Assembly: GCF_019511525.1 (NCBI RefSeq)
Contig: NZ_JAEUAT010000001.1
Location: forward strand, 496,001 to 560,000
Length of the DNA stretch: 64,000 nt
Source: Rhizobium cauense
GTDB lineage: Bacteria; Pseudomonadota; Alphaproteobacteria; Rhizobiales; Rhizobiaceae
Direction: 5' to 3'
The notes under the pieces were generated by a model, which saw nothing but the letters and a program-made list of their open reading frames with translations, did no database searches and was not told where the DNA came from. This document shows positions 36,737-45,778 of this stretch, piece after piece (position 1 is the stretch's first letter; each line of letters starts with the position of its first letter). A program made the position numbers and the translations under genes.

Positions 36737-36844
36737 CGGCATTTTATGCTTCAAACCGGCGTCGTTTTCAGCGATGGTCGCGCGAAGAAGAGAAGAGCCG
36801 GAGACGGCCTCAAGAAAACAAAACGAACCGGGAATAATTGGCTT

Positions 36845-37651
36845 ATGAGCAATGGGATGCCCGTGCGCTACAAGGTGGCGGAGGCGGCAAAATCAGCGGG
36901 CGTTTCCGCATCCACCCTGCGTCTTTGGGAAAGCCAGGGGCTTGTTGTTCCCGATCGGTCGGAGACCGGTCACAGGCAATACAGCGCAGAAGATGTCGCG
37001 CGCATAAAGAAGATAGCCTGGTATCGAACGGAGCGCGGGCTCAATCCCGCCGCCATTCGTGAGGCATTGGAAAGCGAAGAACCGTCGGAAAACGCCGACT
37101 CGGCAGATGCATCGGATCTCGGTCGGCGCCTGCGTAGCCTTCGTCATGGTGCGGGAAAGACGCTCGATCAGGTTGCCGGTGATGTTGGCATTGCCGCCTC
37201 GACGCTATCGACGCTCGAGCGCACATCCCAGGGCGTGAGCTTCAAAACGCTGCACGACCTTGCCGAATACTACGACACCACCGTTTCTCGTCTCTCCGGA
37301 GAGGAACGAGACGACGTACCCGAGGTGGTTCGCGCAGGCGCCTGGCGCACCTGGCCGGAAACGACGCCCGGTGTCACCGTTCAGCTTCTGGCCGAGGGTC
37401 GCACGATGATGGATTGTCACCGTTTCGTGCTTGCGCCGGGGGCGGCAAGCGAGGGCGCGTACCGCCACGAAGGCGAGGAGTTCATGCACGTGCTCTCGGG
37501 ACGGCTGGAACTGGTGCTCGATTCCGATCAGTTCTTCGATCTTGGACCCGGCGACTCGCTCTACTTCGAGAGCCGCCGCTACCATTCCTGGCGCAACCGT
37601 CACGACGGCGAAACCATCCTCATCTGGATCAATACGCCGCCGACATTCTGA
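36845..37651 (+). CDS. MerR-HTH + XRE-HTH + cupin regulator
   Basis: A 268-residue protein with three parts. Residues 7-75 are a MerR winged helix (YKVAEAAKSAGVSASTLRLWESQGLV, then HRQYSAEDVARI). Residues 92-151 are an XRE HTH (TLDQVAGDVGIAASTLSTLER). Residues about 175-265 are a cupin with HEGEEF (H208, E212) and a later YHSW. XRE-cupin regulators of polyamine and GABA genes (PuuR type) are well known; an added MerR head is unusual. It is divergent from gabT-gabD and probably regulates it. The start at 36845 is the first ATG before the MerR domain; 36857 is an alternative. Confidence 0.85.
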   Translation: MSNGMPVRYKVAEAAKSAGVSASTLRLWESQGLVVPDRSETGHRQYSAEDVARIKKIAWYRTERGLNPAAIREALESEEPSENADSADASDLGRRLRSLRHGAGKTLDQVAGDVGIAASTLSTLERTSQGVSFKTLHDLAEYYDTTVSRLSGEERDDVPEVVRAGAWRTWPETTPGVTVQLLAEGRTMMDCHRFVLAPGAASEGAYRHEGEEFMHVLSGRLELVLDSDQFFDLGPGDSLYFESRRYHSWRNRHDGETILIWINTPPTF

Positions 37652-37725
37652 GCCATCGCGGTATCGTCCGTGCCGGCTTTGCGCTATAGCGCGAGAAGTA
37701 GCAGTTTGAGTGAGAGACGAGATCG

Positions 37726-38349
37726 ATGGCAGCCACCATACGTTACCACGAAGGTGATATTTCCGCGGCGGACGCGGCCCGCTACACCGGAGCCATCGCC
37801 ATCGACACCGAAACGCTTGGCCTCGTGCCGCGCCGGGACCGGCTTTGCGTCGTCCAGCTCTCGCCGGGCGACGGTTCGGCCGATGTAATCCGCATCGCAG
37901 CCGGGCAGAAGGAGGCGCCGAACCTCGTTGCGCTGCTTACCAATGGGCAACAGAAGATCTTCCACTACGGTCGCTTCGACATTGCCGTCCTTTTCCATAC
38001 GTTCGGCGTCACCACGAAGCCTGTCTTCTGCACCAAGATCGCCTCGCGCCTCAGCCGGACCTACACCGATCGGCACGGCCTCAAGGACAACCTCAAAGAG
38101 ATGCTCGAGGTCGACATTTCGAAGGCGCAGCAATCCTCCGACTGGGCGGCCGCGACCCTATCGCAGGCGCAGTTGGAATACGCCGCCTCCGATGTGCTTT
38201 ACCTGCACGCGCTGCGCGACAAGCTCACCGAACGACTGGTTCGCGACGGCCGCATGGAGCACGCGACCGCCTGTTTCGAATTTCTGCCGACCCGCGCCAA
38301 ACTCGATCTGCTCGGTTGGGAAGAAACCGACATCTTCGCTCACAGCTGA
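37726..38349 (+). CDS. RNase D-like 3'-5' exonuclease
   Basis: A 207-residue DEDDy exonuclease: DTE (D27, E29), HYGRFD (D85) and YAASD (Y152, D156). It is a short form consisting of the catalytic domain only, without the HRDC domains of E. coli RNase D. A role in trimming tRNA or other small RNA 3' ends is likely. It stands alone, with a GAGA ribosome site. Confidence 0.88.
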   Translation: MAATIRYHEGDISAADAARYTGAIAIDTETLGLVPRRDRLCVVQLSPGDGSADVIRIAAGQKEAPNLVALLTNGQQKIFHYGRFDIAVLFHTFGVTTKPVFCTKIASRLSRTYTDRHGLKDNLKEMLEVDISKAQQSSDWAAATLSQAQLEYAASDVLYLHALRDKLTERLVRDGRMEHATACFEFLPTRAKLDLLGWEETDIFAHS

Positions 38350-38578
38350 GGGATTTCCGGATTTTGGCCAGATGGAACCGGGCTCGGTCATCCGTGCGCC
38401 GGCATTATCGATTCGTTAACCGCCACTTCGTTAGATTGTTTACCAATTTTTATGCATTCGACGGCGCGATGGAGCGCCACATCGCGCAGGAGGAACTGCC
38501 GGGGAATGCGACGGGCCCGATGAGCGCGGCCTTCTTGTAACCTGCTTTCACCGCACTTTACGAAAGAAGGAGCATGCC

Positions 38579-40096
38579 ATGTTGACTCCGGTTCGTGCAG
38601 CGTCAAATGCAAGTTTATCCTCCCAAGGCCAGACTGTGGCTGTGAGCACGGACGGCCTCGTCCGCGCTGCAAGCACTGTTGCTCCCGTCCACCAAATTCA
38701 GGGTGCTGATCTCAATTCCTCCGTTGCCGGCAAGCTCAACATCCTCCTGCTGGCGGTGCGGGCGCGCATGGTCGACGCCCTTCTCGATGTGCTCAACACC
38801 ACGAGCGAGGCGCTTTCAATCCCGCGGGAGGACGATGAGGCCGACCTTGCCTTTGCCTCCCGCCTGGCCACTGCAATCCAGAAATTGCCGCCGGCCAAGA
38901 TCGAGCAAGTCGAACGCCAGCTTGCTATGCAAGGCCACACCATGCCGCTACGTGTGCTCGCGGAAGCCCTCCGGAACCCGGCAGGGCCTGAGGCAGCTCG
39001 CATTGCCACCTATCTGGAAAGTCTCCTCTATAAGGATCGCGATCTCGCAACGCGGGCTGTTGTTCGCTCATACGGCCAGAACGACGCGTCACCACCGCGC
39101 CAGGAACAGAGAGGCGAAATCAGTATTCACCGCGACAGTCTCGCCGGTGCAGTACGGACACCCGCTGCAACGAAACAGGAGAGCGAACTTCCGCGACAGG
39201 GAACGGAACTCCCCACATCAGCGGACCCAGCCGCCGACCAACCTGCACAAATTGCCAAGGCGACCGCCAACGGGGAACGAGTGATCGCGGCTCCCGCCGA
39301 AGTGAAGGCCGAAGAACCATCGGCCGCGCCGAGCCGCGAGTTGGAGGATACCCCCGATTCAACACAAGAAACGGCGCAAGCCGACACTCCTCGGGGGGGC
39401 TCGAAAGGTGACCCCATCATTCCGAAGAGCTGGCCGGCAATTCCTGCCTCACTTTCCAGCGACACCACGAAGCTGATCGTTGCAATCATTCAGGATCAGG
39501 AGAGCGAGACGCTGCTGGAAGCTGCCGACCCCGATCCTGCCGTCGACATCGATCTTGTCCTCGACGAGGCGGCTCTTGCCGATCTCCCCGAGGGAATCGC
39601 CGACAGATCAGCACTGCCGGAAGGTGCGGCGCGCCAATCGCCGCTCGCCGCCGCACAACCGCCGGCAACCGAAACAGCAGCGGCGATTGCGAGGAAGCAC
39701 GCCGCGTCGGAAGCGGCAATGCCGCTGGTGACGCAGCAGGCGATCGATGAAACCTATGCGCCAGTGCTCATGAAGATCGTAGAGGGTGTACCCTTTGCCA
39801 TGCAGCCTTACGAATTCTCGAAGGACGAGGCCGATGACGGCGGCGCGCGCTCGATGTACCGCGAAGACCATCATGGCGGCGAACATTCGGAGGAGGATCC
39901 CGACCAGCAAGGTGATCCGTCGCAAGACGATCAGACGGACGCCTTTATGGACGACGAGGCCGCAGCCGCCCTCGCGGCCCGGGAGGCCCAGATCAAGGCT
40001 GGGACACCGCCCCACCGTTCTTCGCCAGCCCTGCCCAAACCCGGAATCGCGGACGAGGCCTATGCGCTCTACCGCCGCAAGGTCGACTGGGAATAG
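38579..40096 (+). CDS. Large, mostly disordered hypothetical protein
   Basis: A 505-residue protein of no recognised family. Residues about 45-165 look helical and ordered (NILLLAVRARMVDALLDVLNT, then LATAIQKLPPAKIEQVERQLAM). About 180-340 and 395-500 are Glu/Asp/Gln/Pro-rich and probably unstructured. No signal peptide or membrane helix is seen. GAAAGGAG lies upstream of the ATG, and a strong terminator follows, so it is a monocistronic expressed gene. A cytoplasmic or secreted adaptor role is conceivable but unsupported. Confidence 0.75.
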   Translation: MLTPVRAASNASLSSQGQTVAVSTDGLVRAASTVAPVHQIQGADLNSSVAGKLNILLLAVRARMVDALLDVLNTTSEALSIPREDDEADLAFASRLATAIQKLPPAKIEQVERQLAMQGHTMPLRVLAEALRNPAGPEAARIATYLESLLYKDRDLATRAVVRSYGQNDASPPRQEQRGEISIHRDSLAGAVRTPAATKQESELPRQGTELPTSADPAADQPAQIAKATANGERVIAAPAEVKAEEPSAAPSRELEDTPDSTQETAQADTPRGGSKGDPIIPKSWPAIPASLSSDTTKLIVAIIQDQESETLLEAADPDPAVDIDLVLDEAALADLPEGIADRSALPEGAARQSPLAAAQPPATETAAAIARKHAASEAAMPLVTQQAIDETYAPVLMKIVEGVPFAMQPYEFSKDEADDGGARSMYREDHHGGEHSEEDPDQQGDPSQDDQTDAFMDDEAAAALAAREAQIKAGTPPHRSSPALPKPGIADEAYALYRRKVDWE

Positions 40097-40128
40097 ATCA
40101 CGCAAAACCAGCAGCAGCGCAAATGCAA

Positions 40129-40161
40129 AGAACCCGCCGGATCGCTCCGGCGGGTTCTTTT
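40129..40161. terminator. Bidirectional intrinsic terminator between hypothetical gene and rpsA
   Basis: AGAACCCGCCGGA (40129-40141) and TCCGGCGGGTTCT (40146-40158) form a perfect 13-bp stem with a TCGC tetraloop. Rightward it is followed by TTTTGTTCTT; leftward by TTTGC. It serves both convergent genes. Confidence 0.92.
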
Positions 40162-40185
40162 GTTCTTCAAGCCTGAGGCTAGCGA

Positions 40186-41889
40186 TTATTCGCCGCCGCG
40201 GTTCTTCAGAGCCGCGCCGAGGATGTCGCCGAGCGAAGCGCCGCTGTCGGACGAACCGAACTGAGCAACAGCTTCCTTCTCTTCTGCGATTTCCAGAGCC
40301 TTGATGGACAGCATGATCTTGCGGTCCTTCTTGGAGAAGTTGGTGACGCGGGCGTCAACAACCTGGCCAACCGAGAAGCGTTCCGGACGCTGCTCGTCGC
40401 GGTCGCGCGACAGGTCTGCACGGCGGATGAACGAGGTGATGTCTTCGTGGTCGACGAGCTTCACTTCGATGCCGCCATCGTTGACTGCGATGACTTCGCA
40501 GGAAACGACTGCATTCTTGCGCAGGTCGCCGGAAGCGGCTGCTTCGCCGACAGCGTCCTTGCCGAGCTGCTTGATGCCGAGCGAGATGCGCTCCTTTTCG
40601 ACGTCAACATCGAGAACGACAGCCTTGACGACGTCGCCCTTGTTGAACTCTTCGATGACCTGCTCGCCCGGACGGTTCCAGTCGAGATCCGACAGGTGAA
40701 CCATGCCGTCAACATCGCCGTCGAGGCCGATGAACAGACCGAACTCGGTCTTGTTCTTGACTTCGCCTTCGACTTCAGTGCCGGCCGGATGGTTGCGAGC
40801 GAATGCCGCCCACGGATTTTCCAGGGTCTGCTTGAGGCCGAGCGAAATACGACGCTTGGACGGATCGACTTCGAGAACGACGACTTCGACTTCCTGGCTC
40901 GTGGACAGGATCTTGCCGGGGTGTACGTTCTTCTTGGTCCAGGACATTTCCGAGATGTGGATCAGGCCTTCGATGCCCGGCTCCAGCTCGACGAACGCAC
41001 CGTAGTCGGTGATGTTCGTGACGGTACCGGAGATCTTCTTGCCTTCCGGATACTTGGCCTGGATGCCATCCCACGGATCCGACTCGAGCTGCTTCATGCC
41101 GAGCGAGATGCGGTGGGTTTCCTGGTTGATGCGGATGATCTGAACCTTGACCTGCTGGCCGATGGACAGGATTTCCGACGGATGGTTCACACGGCGCCAT
41201 GCCATGTCGGTGACGTGCAGCAGGCCGTCGATGCCGCCGAGGTCAACGAACGCACCGTAATCGGTGATGTTCTTGACGACGCCGTCAACAACCTGGCCTT
41301 CTTCGAGGTTCTGAACGATTTCAGAACGCTGCTCGGCACGGGATTCTTCCAGAACCGTACGACGCGATACGACGATGTTGCCGCGACGCTTGTCCATCTT
41401 GAGGATTTCGAAGGGCTGCGGGTTGTGCATCAGCGGGGTAACGTCGCGGATCGGACGGATGTCGACCTGCGAACGCGGCAGGAAGGCAATCGCGCCGTCG
41501 AGGTCAACCGTGAAGCCGCCCTTGACCTGGTTGAAGATAACGCCTTCAACGCGCTCACCAGCTTCGAACTTGGCTTCGAGCTTGACCCAGCTCTCTTCGC
41601 GGCGAGCCTTTTCGCGCGACAGAACAGCTTCGCCGAGAGCGTTTTCGATGCGCTCAACGTAAACTTCGACTTCGTCGCCGACCTTGAGCGAGCCGTCCTT
41701 GGCCTTGGCGCCGAATTCCTTGAGTAGGATGCGACCTTCGACCTTGAGGCCGACGTCGACAACGGCGGAGTCCTTCTCGATTGCCGTTACGATGCCCTTG
41801 GTGACATAGCCTTCGGCCAGATCGTGCTTGGCAAAGGATTCTTCGAGAAGGGCCGCGAAATCTTCGCGAGAGGGAGTAGCTACTGACAT
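40186..41889 (-). CDS. rpsA: 30S ribosomal protein S1
   Basis: A 567-residue S1 with six S1 (OB-fold) repeats; the third to sixth are regular, with blocks such as VVDGVVKNITDYGAFVDLGGIDGLLHVTDM and KISGTVTNITDYGAFVELEPGIEGLIHISEM. S1 unwinds and docks mRNA on the 30S subunit. The ATG at 41889 follows GGAGATTAC. It lies downstream of cmk on the same strand with a 167-base gap, the classic cmk-rpsA pairing. Confidence 0.97.
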   Translation of the reverse strand: MSVATPSREDFAALLEESFAKHDLAEGYVTKGIVTAIEKDSAVVDVGLKVEGRILLKEFGAKAKDGSLKVGDEVEVYVERIENALGEAVLSREKARREESWVKLEAKFEAGERVEGVIFNQVKGGFTVDLDGAIAFLPRSQVDIRPIRDVTPLMHNPQPFEILKMDKRRGNIVVSRRTVLEESRAEQRSEIVQNLEEGQVVDGVVKNITDYGAFVDLGGIDGLLHVTDMAWRRVNHPSEILSIGQQVKVQIIRINQETHRISLGMKQLESDPWDGIQAKYPEGKKISGTVTNITDYGAFVELEPGIEGLIHISEMSWTKKNVHPGKILSTSQEVEVVVLEVDPSKRRISLGLKQTLENPWAAFARNHPAGTEVEGEVKNKTEFGLFIGLDGDVDGMVHLSDLDWNRPGEQVIEEFNKGDVVKAVVLDVDVEKERISLGIKQLGKDAVGEAAASGDLRKNAVVSCEVIAVNDGGIEVKLVDHEDITSFIRRADLSRDRDEQRPERFSVGQVVDARVTNFSKKDRKIMLSIKALEIAEEKEAVAQFGSSDSGASLGDILGAALKNRGGE

Positions 41890-42056
41890 GTAATCTCCTG
41901 CATATCCGAATCCGGATATGTATGCGCCGGTTGGTTCGTGTTGAACGGGCCTGAACCCAGTCCGCCTCCTATCGGGAAGCAATCCGGCGCTTGGACGGAA
42001 TTTCAGGCTTAATCTTCAAAAGCGACCCAGGCATCGCCCAGGCAAATCGCTCGAAT

Positions 42057-42716
42057 TCAGGTATTTCGGCTCAACGCTGCATCGATGATCGATTTTGCAG
42101 CTTGAAACGCGGCCTCTATACTCATTTCCGACGTATCAAGCAAGTGCGCGTCATCAGCTGGTTTCAAAGGGCTGTCGGCCCGTCCCATGTCGCGTTCGTC
42201 GCGGCGCTTGACGTCTTCGAAAATGGCATCGAAATCGGCAATTCCTCCCTTGCCTCTTATTTCGTCGTAGCGGCGTTTCGCCCGAACCTCGGGGCTCGCC
42301 GTCACATAGAGCTTCACCGGCGCTGCCGGGCAGACGACGGTTCCGATATCACGGCCGTCAAGCACGGTCCCCGGCGCCTTCTCCGCAAACCGCCGCTGCG
42401 CCTCCACCAATGCACGCCGCACAGCGGGCATAACCGCGATCTTCGAGGCTGCCTCGCCGATTTCGTGTTTTGAGAGTATATCGCGATCGAGACCCGCCAG
42501 TTCAACCTCGCGCGCCATCTTTTCTGCCACCGCTTCGTCGTCGAGCATCAGGCCGGCGTCGAGCAGGGCTTTTGCCGTCGCGCGATACGTCAGGCCCGTA
42601 TCGAGATGATGAAAGCCGTAGTTCTCAGCGATGCGGCGCGACAGCGTGCCTTTTCCAGCAGCAGCCGGCCCATCGATGGCAATCGTAAAGTGTCTGGAGG
42701 TCATCGGTCCGTTCAT
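42057..42716 (-). CDS. cmk: Cytidylate kinase
   Basis: A 219-residue (d)CMP kinase with the P-loop [13 protein letters not shown] near the N-terminus, [10 protein letters not shown] for substrate binding, and the lid segment [21 protein letters not shown] with RRYDE. It makes CDP from CMP. The ATG at 42716 overlaps the stop of the upstream PaiB-like gene by four bases (ATGA), so translation is probably coupled; an ATG four codons later would give 215 residues. Confidence 0.95.
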   Translation of the reverse strand: MNGPMTSRHFTIAIDGPAAAGKGTLSRRIAENYGFHHLDTGLTYRATAKALLDAGLMLDDEAVAEKMAREVELAGLDRDILSKHEIGEAASKIAVMPAVRRALVEAQRRFAEKAPGTVLDGRDIGTVVCPAAPVKLYVTASPEVRAKRRYDEIRGKGGIADFDAIFEDVKRRDERDMGRADSPLKPADDAHLLDTSEMSIEAAFQAAKSIIDAALSRNT

Positions 42717-43354
42717 TTCTCCGCCAGCCCACCGTACCGGCGGACAAGATCAATCATGTCAGCCTGACCGGCCTCCTCGCCGAGTCCGGCAGCAACTCCT
42801 TCGCGGTCGGCAACCGGTCGGTTCTGGCTTACCTTCCACTTGCCTTCGATCGCGGCAATCTCGATCTCCACGCCGATGATTCCTTTCAACTGCGCGCGGA
42901 TGAACTCATCCGGCGCATCGCCGACCGCCCAGGGCCTGTCGCGCGGCCCTTCCTGTTGCGTGGTGATCGCGTTGATCTGCTGAAGCAACCAGCCCGCATC
43001 GTCGATGACGCGTGCCTTGCCCCTCACCTGCACGATTGCATAATTCCAGGTCGGCACGACTTTGCCGGTCTCCTGCTTCGTCTGGTACCAGGACGGCGTG
43101 ATGTAGGCATCAGCACCCTGAAAAACGGCAAGTACATCGGCACCGGCCTCGATATCCCGCCACTGCGGATTGGCCTTGGCGAGATGGAGACGCAAGACCC
43201 CTTTCTCGGAGGCCGCGGCATCCAGATGGATAGGAACCGAATTCGCCATCAGGCCCGAAGCACCCGCGGTGACCAGCAAGCCGAGCGGATGCGCCCGGAT
43301 CAAGGCGTGCTGGACGCTCAAGTCTTCCTCACGAAAATGCGGCGGCTGGTACAT
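42713..43354 (-). CDS. PaiB-like FMN-binding negative regulator
   Basis: A 213-residue protein of the PaiB/FMN-binding split-barrel family. It begins [11 protein letters not shown] and has the conserved [16 protein letters not shown] and the C-terminal GIVGxEI...KxSQNRP pattern ([24 protein letters not shown] region). Bacillus PaiB represses sporulation and protease genes; in most bacteria its role is unclear. Its position directly upstream of, and overlapping, cmk is unusual. Confidence 0.88.
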   Translation of the reverse strand: MYQPPHFREEDLSVQHALIRAHPLGLLVTAGASGLMANSVPIHLDAAASEKGVLRLHLAKANPQWRDIEAGADVLAVFQGADAYITPSWYQTKQETGKVVPTWNYAIVQVRGKARVIDDAGWLLQQINAITTQQEGPRDRPWAVGDAPDEFIRAQLKGIIGVEIEIAAIEGKWKVSQNRPVADREGVAAGLGEEAGQADMIDLVRRYGGLAEK

Positions 43355-43594
43355 TGTCTGACACCCGTTCCGGCAGCCGGTCCGACGCCCGGCCTGTCCT
43401 GCAAATGAACAATCGCCGGCTCACTACCACAAATGGCGGCGCCGGTCATCCGGCGCGCATGAGCGATGCATGAAGTTTGGCTTTGACATGCCGTCGCGCA
43501 ACGATTATGGGGACCGGCTTATAAATTCCGAATAGAACGCCGGTTTTCACGGCATTTGCCGAATCTTGATTCGGCCATTCTCACGAGGCTTACA

Positions 43595-43987
43595 GTGGCG
43601 AAAGCTGAACTTGGAACGAAGCGTACCGATCCGGAAACCGGCAAGAAGTTCTACGACCTGAACCGGGATCCGATCGTTTCCCCTTACACCGGCAAGTCCT
43701 ATCCCTTGTCCTTCTTCGAAGAAACCTCGGCTGCAGCAGCAGCGGAAGCCGCTCAGGACGAAGATGAGGTGACGGAAGTCGATACCGAAAGCACCGAAGT
43801 CGAACTGGTTTCGCTCGAGGATGCCGATGAAGGCGCATCCGGCGACGACATCCCCGACATGGGCGATGACGATGTCGAAATCGAAGGTGATGACGATGAC
43901 GACACCTTCCTCGAAGCGGACGAAGATGACGATGACGACGACATGAGCGACATCATCGGCGTGACCGGCGACGAAGAAGACGTTTGA
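43595..43987 (+). CDS. FYDLN acid (TIGR02300) family protein
   Basis: A 130-residue protein from a GTG at 43595 with GAGG upstream. The N-terminus KRTDPETGKKFYDLNRDPIVSPYTG is the family signature; the rest is extremely acidic, with runs of Asp and Glu (about 100-120). The family is restricted to alphaproteobacteria and has no known function. The N-terminal block contains no cysteines here, so a zinc ribbon is not supported. A strong terminator follows. Confidence 0.9.
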   Translation: MAKAELGTKRTDPETGKKFYDLNRDPIVSPYTGKSYPLSFFEETSAAAAAEAAQDEDEVTEVDTESTEVELVSLEDADEGASGDDIPDMGDDDVEIEGDDDDDTFLEADEDDDDDDMSDIIGVTGDEEDV

Positions 43988-43998
43988 TCGATCAAGTG

Positions 43999-44037
43999 TC
44001 GGCCCGGGCGAGAAATTTTCGCCGGGCCGATTTTTTT
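43999..44037 (+). terminator. Intrinsic terminator after the FYDLN acid gene
   Basis: TCGGCCCGGGCGA pairs with TCGCCGGGCCGA (44019-44030) with one bulged G, around an AAATT-type loop, and is followed by seven T residues. Confidence 0.9.
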
Positions 44038-44137
44038 AGGCTTGCCATCTCCGAAAACCGGAAGTAATAAGCCGCCACTCCGCGAGGCAAGCGCTTCGCG
44101 AAGCATCCCAGGACCGGCCTAGCCGGACTGCCTTGAT

Positions 44138-44213
<76 letters not shown>

Positions 44214-44419
44214 AATCTTCCAGACATGCAGATCTAGTTAATGTACCGATTCCCTGCGACGAGTTTGGCGTCAGGATTGCAAGCACGTCTCAATCTCCCT
44301 GGCGAGGATGCGTCACCTGTCATGGCGGTCCAACACCTGACCTAACCTCCGTGATATTCCCGTTGACCTGATCCATCAAAGGTTGCAGCATCTGTTCTTT
44401 AAACCTTTTGGAGAGCTTG
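44214..44419. other. Intergenic leader after tRNA-Ala
   Basis: About 205 bases between tRNA-Ala and the first small membrane-protein gene. I saw no clear gene. The region presumably holds the promoter for the two small proteins that follow. Confidence 0.5.
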
Positions 44420-44497
44420 ATGTTGTCGCGATTTTTCAATGTCCTTGCGGTGGTGATCATCGCAGCTGTGCTTTTCTGGTGGGCGATGAAATGGTGA
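44420..44497 (+). CDS. 25-residue single-pass membrane miniprotein
   Basis: A very short frame from ATG to TGA with GGAG 7 bases upstream. The product begins MLSRFFNV, continues as about 15 purely hydrophobic residues (VLAVVIIAAVLFWW) and ends AMKW, so it would span the inner membrane once, with basic residues at both ends. Conservation cannot be judged here, but the ribosome site and the membrane-helix composition support a real gene. It is 21 bases ahead of the next secreted-protein gene. Confidence 0.5.
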   Translation: MLSRFFNVLAVVIIAAVLFWWAMKW

Positions 44498-44518
44498 CAG
44501 CAGCCGAGGAACCCGGAG

Positions 44519-44851
44519 ATGATGAAGTTGGGTTTAATGCGGATCGTCATTCTGGCCTTGTCGGCGCTGCCGTTTGCTGGCGCAGCTCAGGCGGACACTC
44601 TTCCGCTTTCGAAAATCAATCGCAAAATTGAGAGCCACATTCAGCGCAGCAACACGACGCAGAACATGCAGTGTCTCGCTTTCATACTGAAGGACTTTCA
44701 GGAACGAAAAATCCGCAAATCGGATATTTACGTCACATTCGACGATTCGAACATTGACGGCCTCGGCGTTGGACTGGCCGAAACCGACGAAAACTACACC
44801 TGCGAAGCGGGTGAACTCCGACCTGGGAAGGGAATGCCTACCAGCGTGTGA
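44519..44851 (+). CDS. Small secreted hypothetical protein
   Basis: About 110 residues with a signal peptide (LMRIVILALSALPFAGAAQA, cleavage near AQA-D). The mature part has two cysteines (MQCLAF and YTCEAG) and alternating charged residues; no family recognised. Three in-frame ATGs (44519, 44522, 44537) are possible; GGAG lies directly before the first two. It probably shares a transcript with the 25-residue membrane protein. Confidence 0.6.
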   Translation: MMKLGLMRIVILALSALPFAGAAQADTLPLSKINRKIESHIQRSNTTQNMQCLAFILKDFQERKIRKSDIYVTFDDSNIDGLGVGLAETDENYTCEAGELRPGKGMPTSV

Positions 44852-45002
44852 AGACATTCTAGCCGGACACCTGTCCGACCGTATCGCAATCCATCATGTC
44901 CCTGGTGCCTGCCGGGCTAGTTGACCACTTGGTATTTTGCGAATTCTTCAGCGCTTGAATCTATGCTGACGGTCAGGCCCATGTGCTTGGAGCGATGGTT
45001 CG

Positions 45003-45725
45003 ATGACACGAGACAGACGACGGCGGCTGATTCATACGCGTAGAACGGCAACGGGCTTAACGCTCGCCGGCGCGATCTCCTTTCTGGCTGGCATGACGGA
45101 TGCGACCGGCCTTGCTCTGACCGGGGACTTCGTGTCCTTCATGACGGGGAACACAACCCGTGCCGCCTTGTCGCTCGGGGAGGGAAACCTGCGACACGCT
45201 GTTGTTCTTCTCTCGGCTATCATGGTGTTCGTGCTTGGGAATGCTGCCGGTATCGTGATCGCGCACTTCGCGGAGCGCCGGACGTTTGTTGTGCTCGCAT
45301 GTGTCAGCATCGTGCTGGCTACGGCTTCGCTCATGGCGGCCGACAGCCTGGCGATACCACGCTTCTACATTATCGTCGCTTCCATGGGGATGGTGAACGC
45401 AGCGGTGGAGCAGATCGAAGGGTTGCCAATCGGGCTGACCTATGTGACCGGCGCTCTCTCGCGTTTCGGACGCGGCCTTGGGCGCTGGATTATCGGTGAC
45501 AACCGAATGGACTGGACCATCCAGATCGTGCCATGGGTCGGCATGCTGGCGGGGGCCATTGTCGGGGCGTTGCTGACGCAAATCGCCGGGGCGGCGGCGC
45601 TTTGGCTGATCGCCGTTTTTGCAATGCTGGTTGCACTCGCCAGCCTTTTGATTCCGAAGCGGACGCAGCGCCGGTTCAACGCCGCGCCACACTCTCCGAC
45701 GCATACGAAGTCACGGTCGCAATAA
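45003..45725 (+). CDS. DUF1275 (YoaK-type) membrane protein
   Basis: A 240-residue inner-membrane protein with about six helices. The GAISFLAGMTDATGLALTGDFVSFMTGNTTRAAL opening is the DUF1275 signature. The function of the family is unknown; some members lie near transport genes. The start is a simple ATG, with no strong ribosome site. Confidence 0.85.
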   Translation: MTRDRRRRLIHTRRTATGLTLAGAISFLAGMTDATGLALTGDFVSFMTGNTTRAALSLGEGNLRHAVVLLSAIMVFVLGNAAGIVIAHFAERRTFVVLACVSIVLATASLMAADSLAIPRFYIIVASMGMVNAAVEQIEGLPIGLTYVTGALSRFGRGLGRWIIGDNRMDWTIQIVPWVGMLAGAIVGALLTQIAGAAALWLIAVFAMLVALASLLIPKRTQRRFNAAPHSPTHTKSRSQ

Positions 45726-45778
45726 AACTCCGCCGAATCAGGTAGAGGGGTCGCAGAATCCGTTGAAGGAGCACATCC

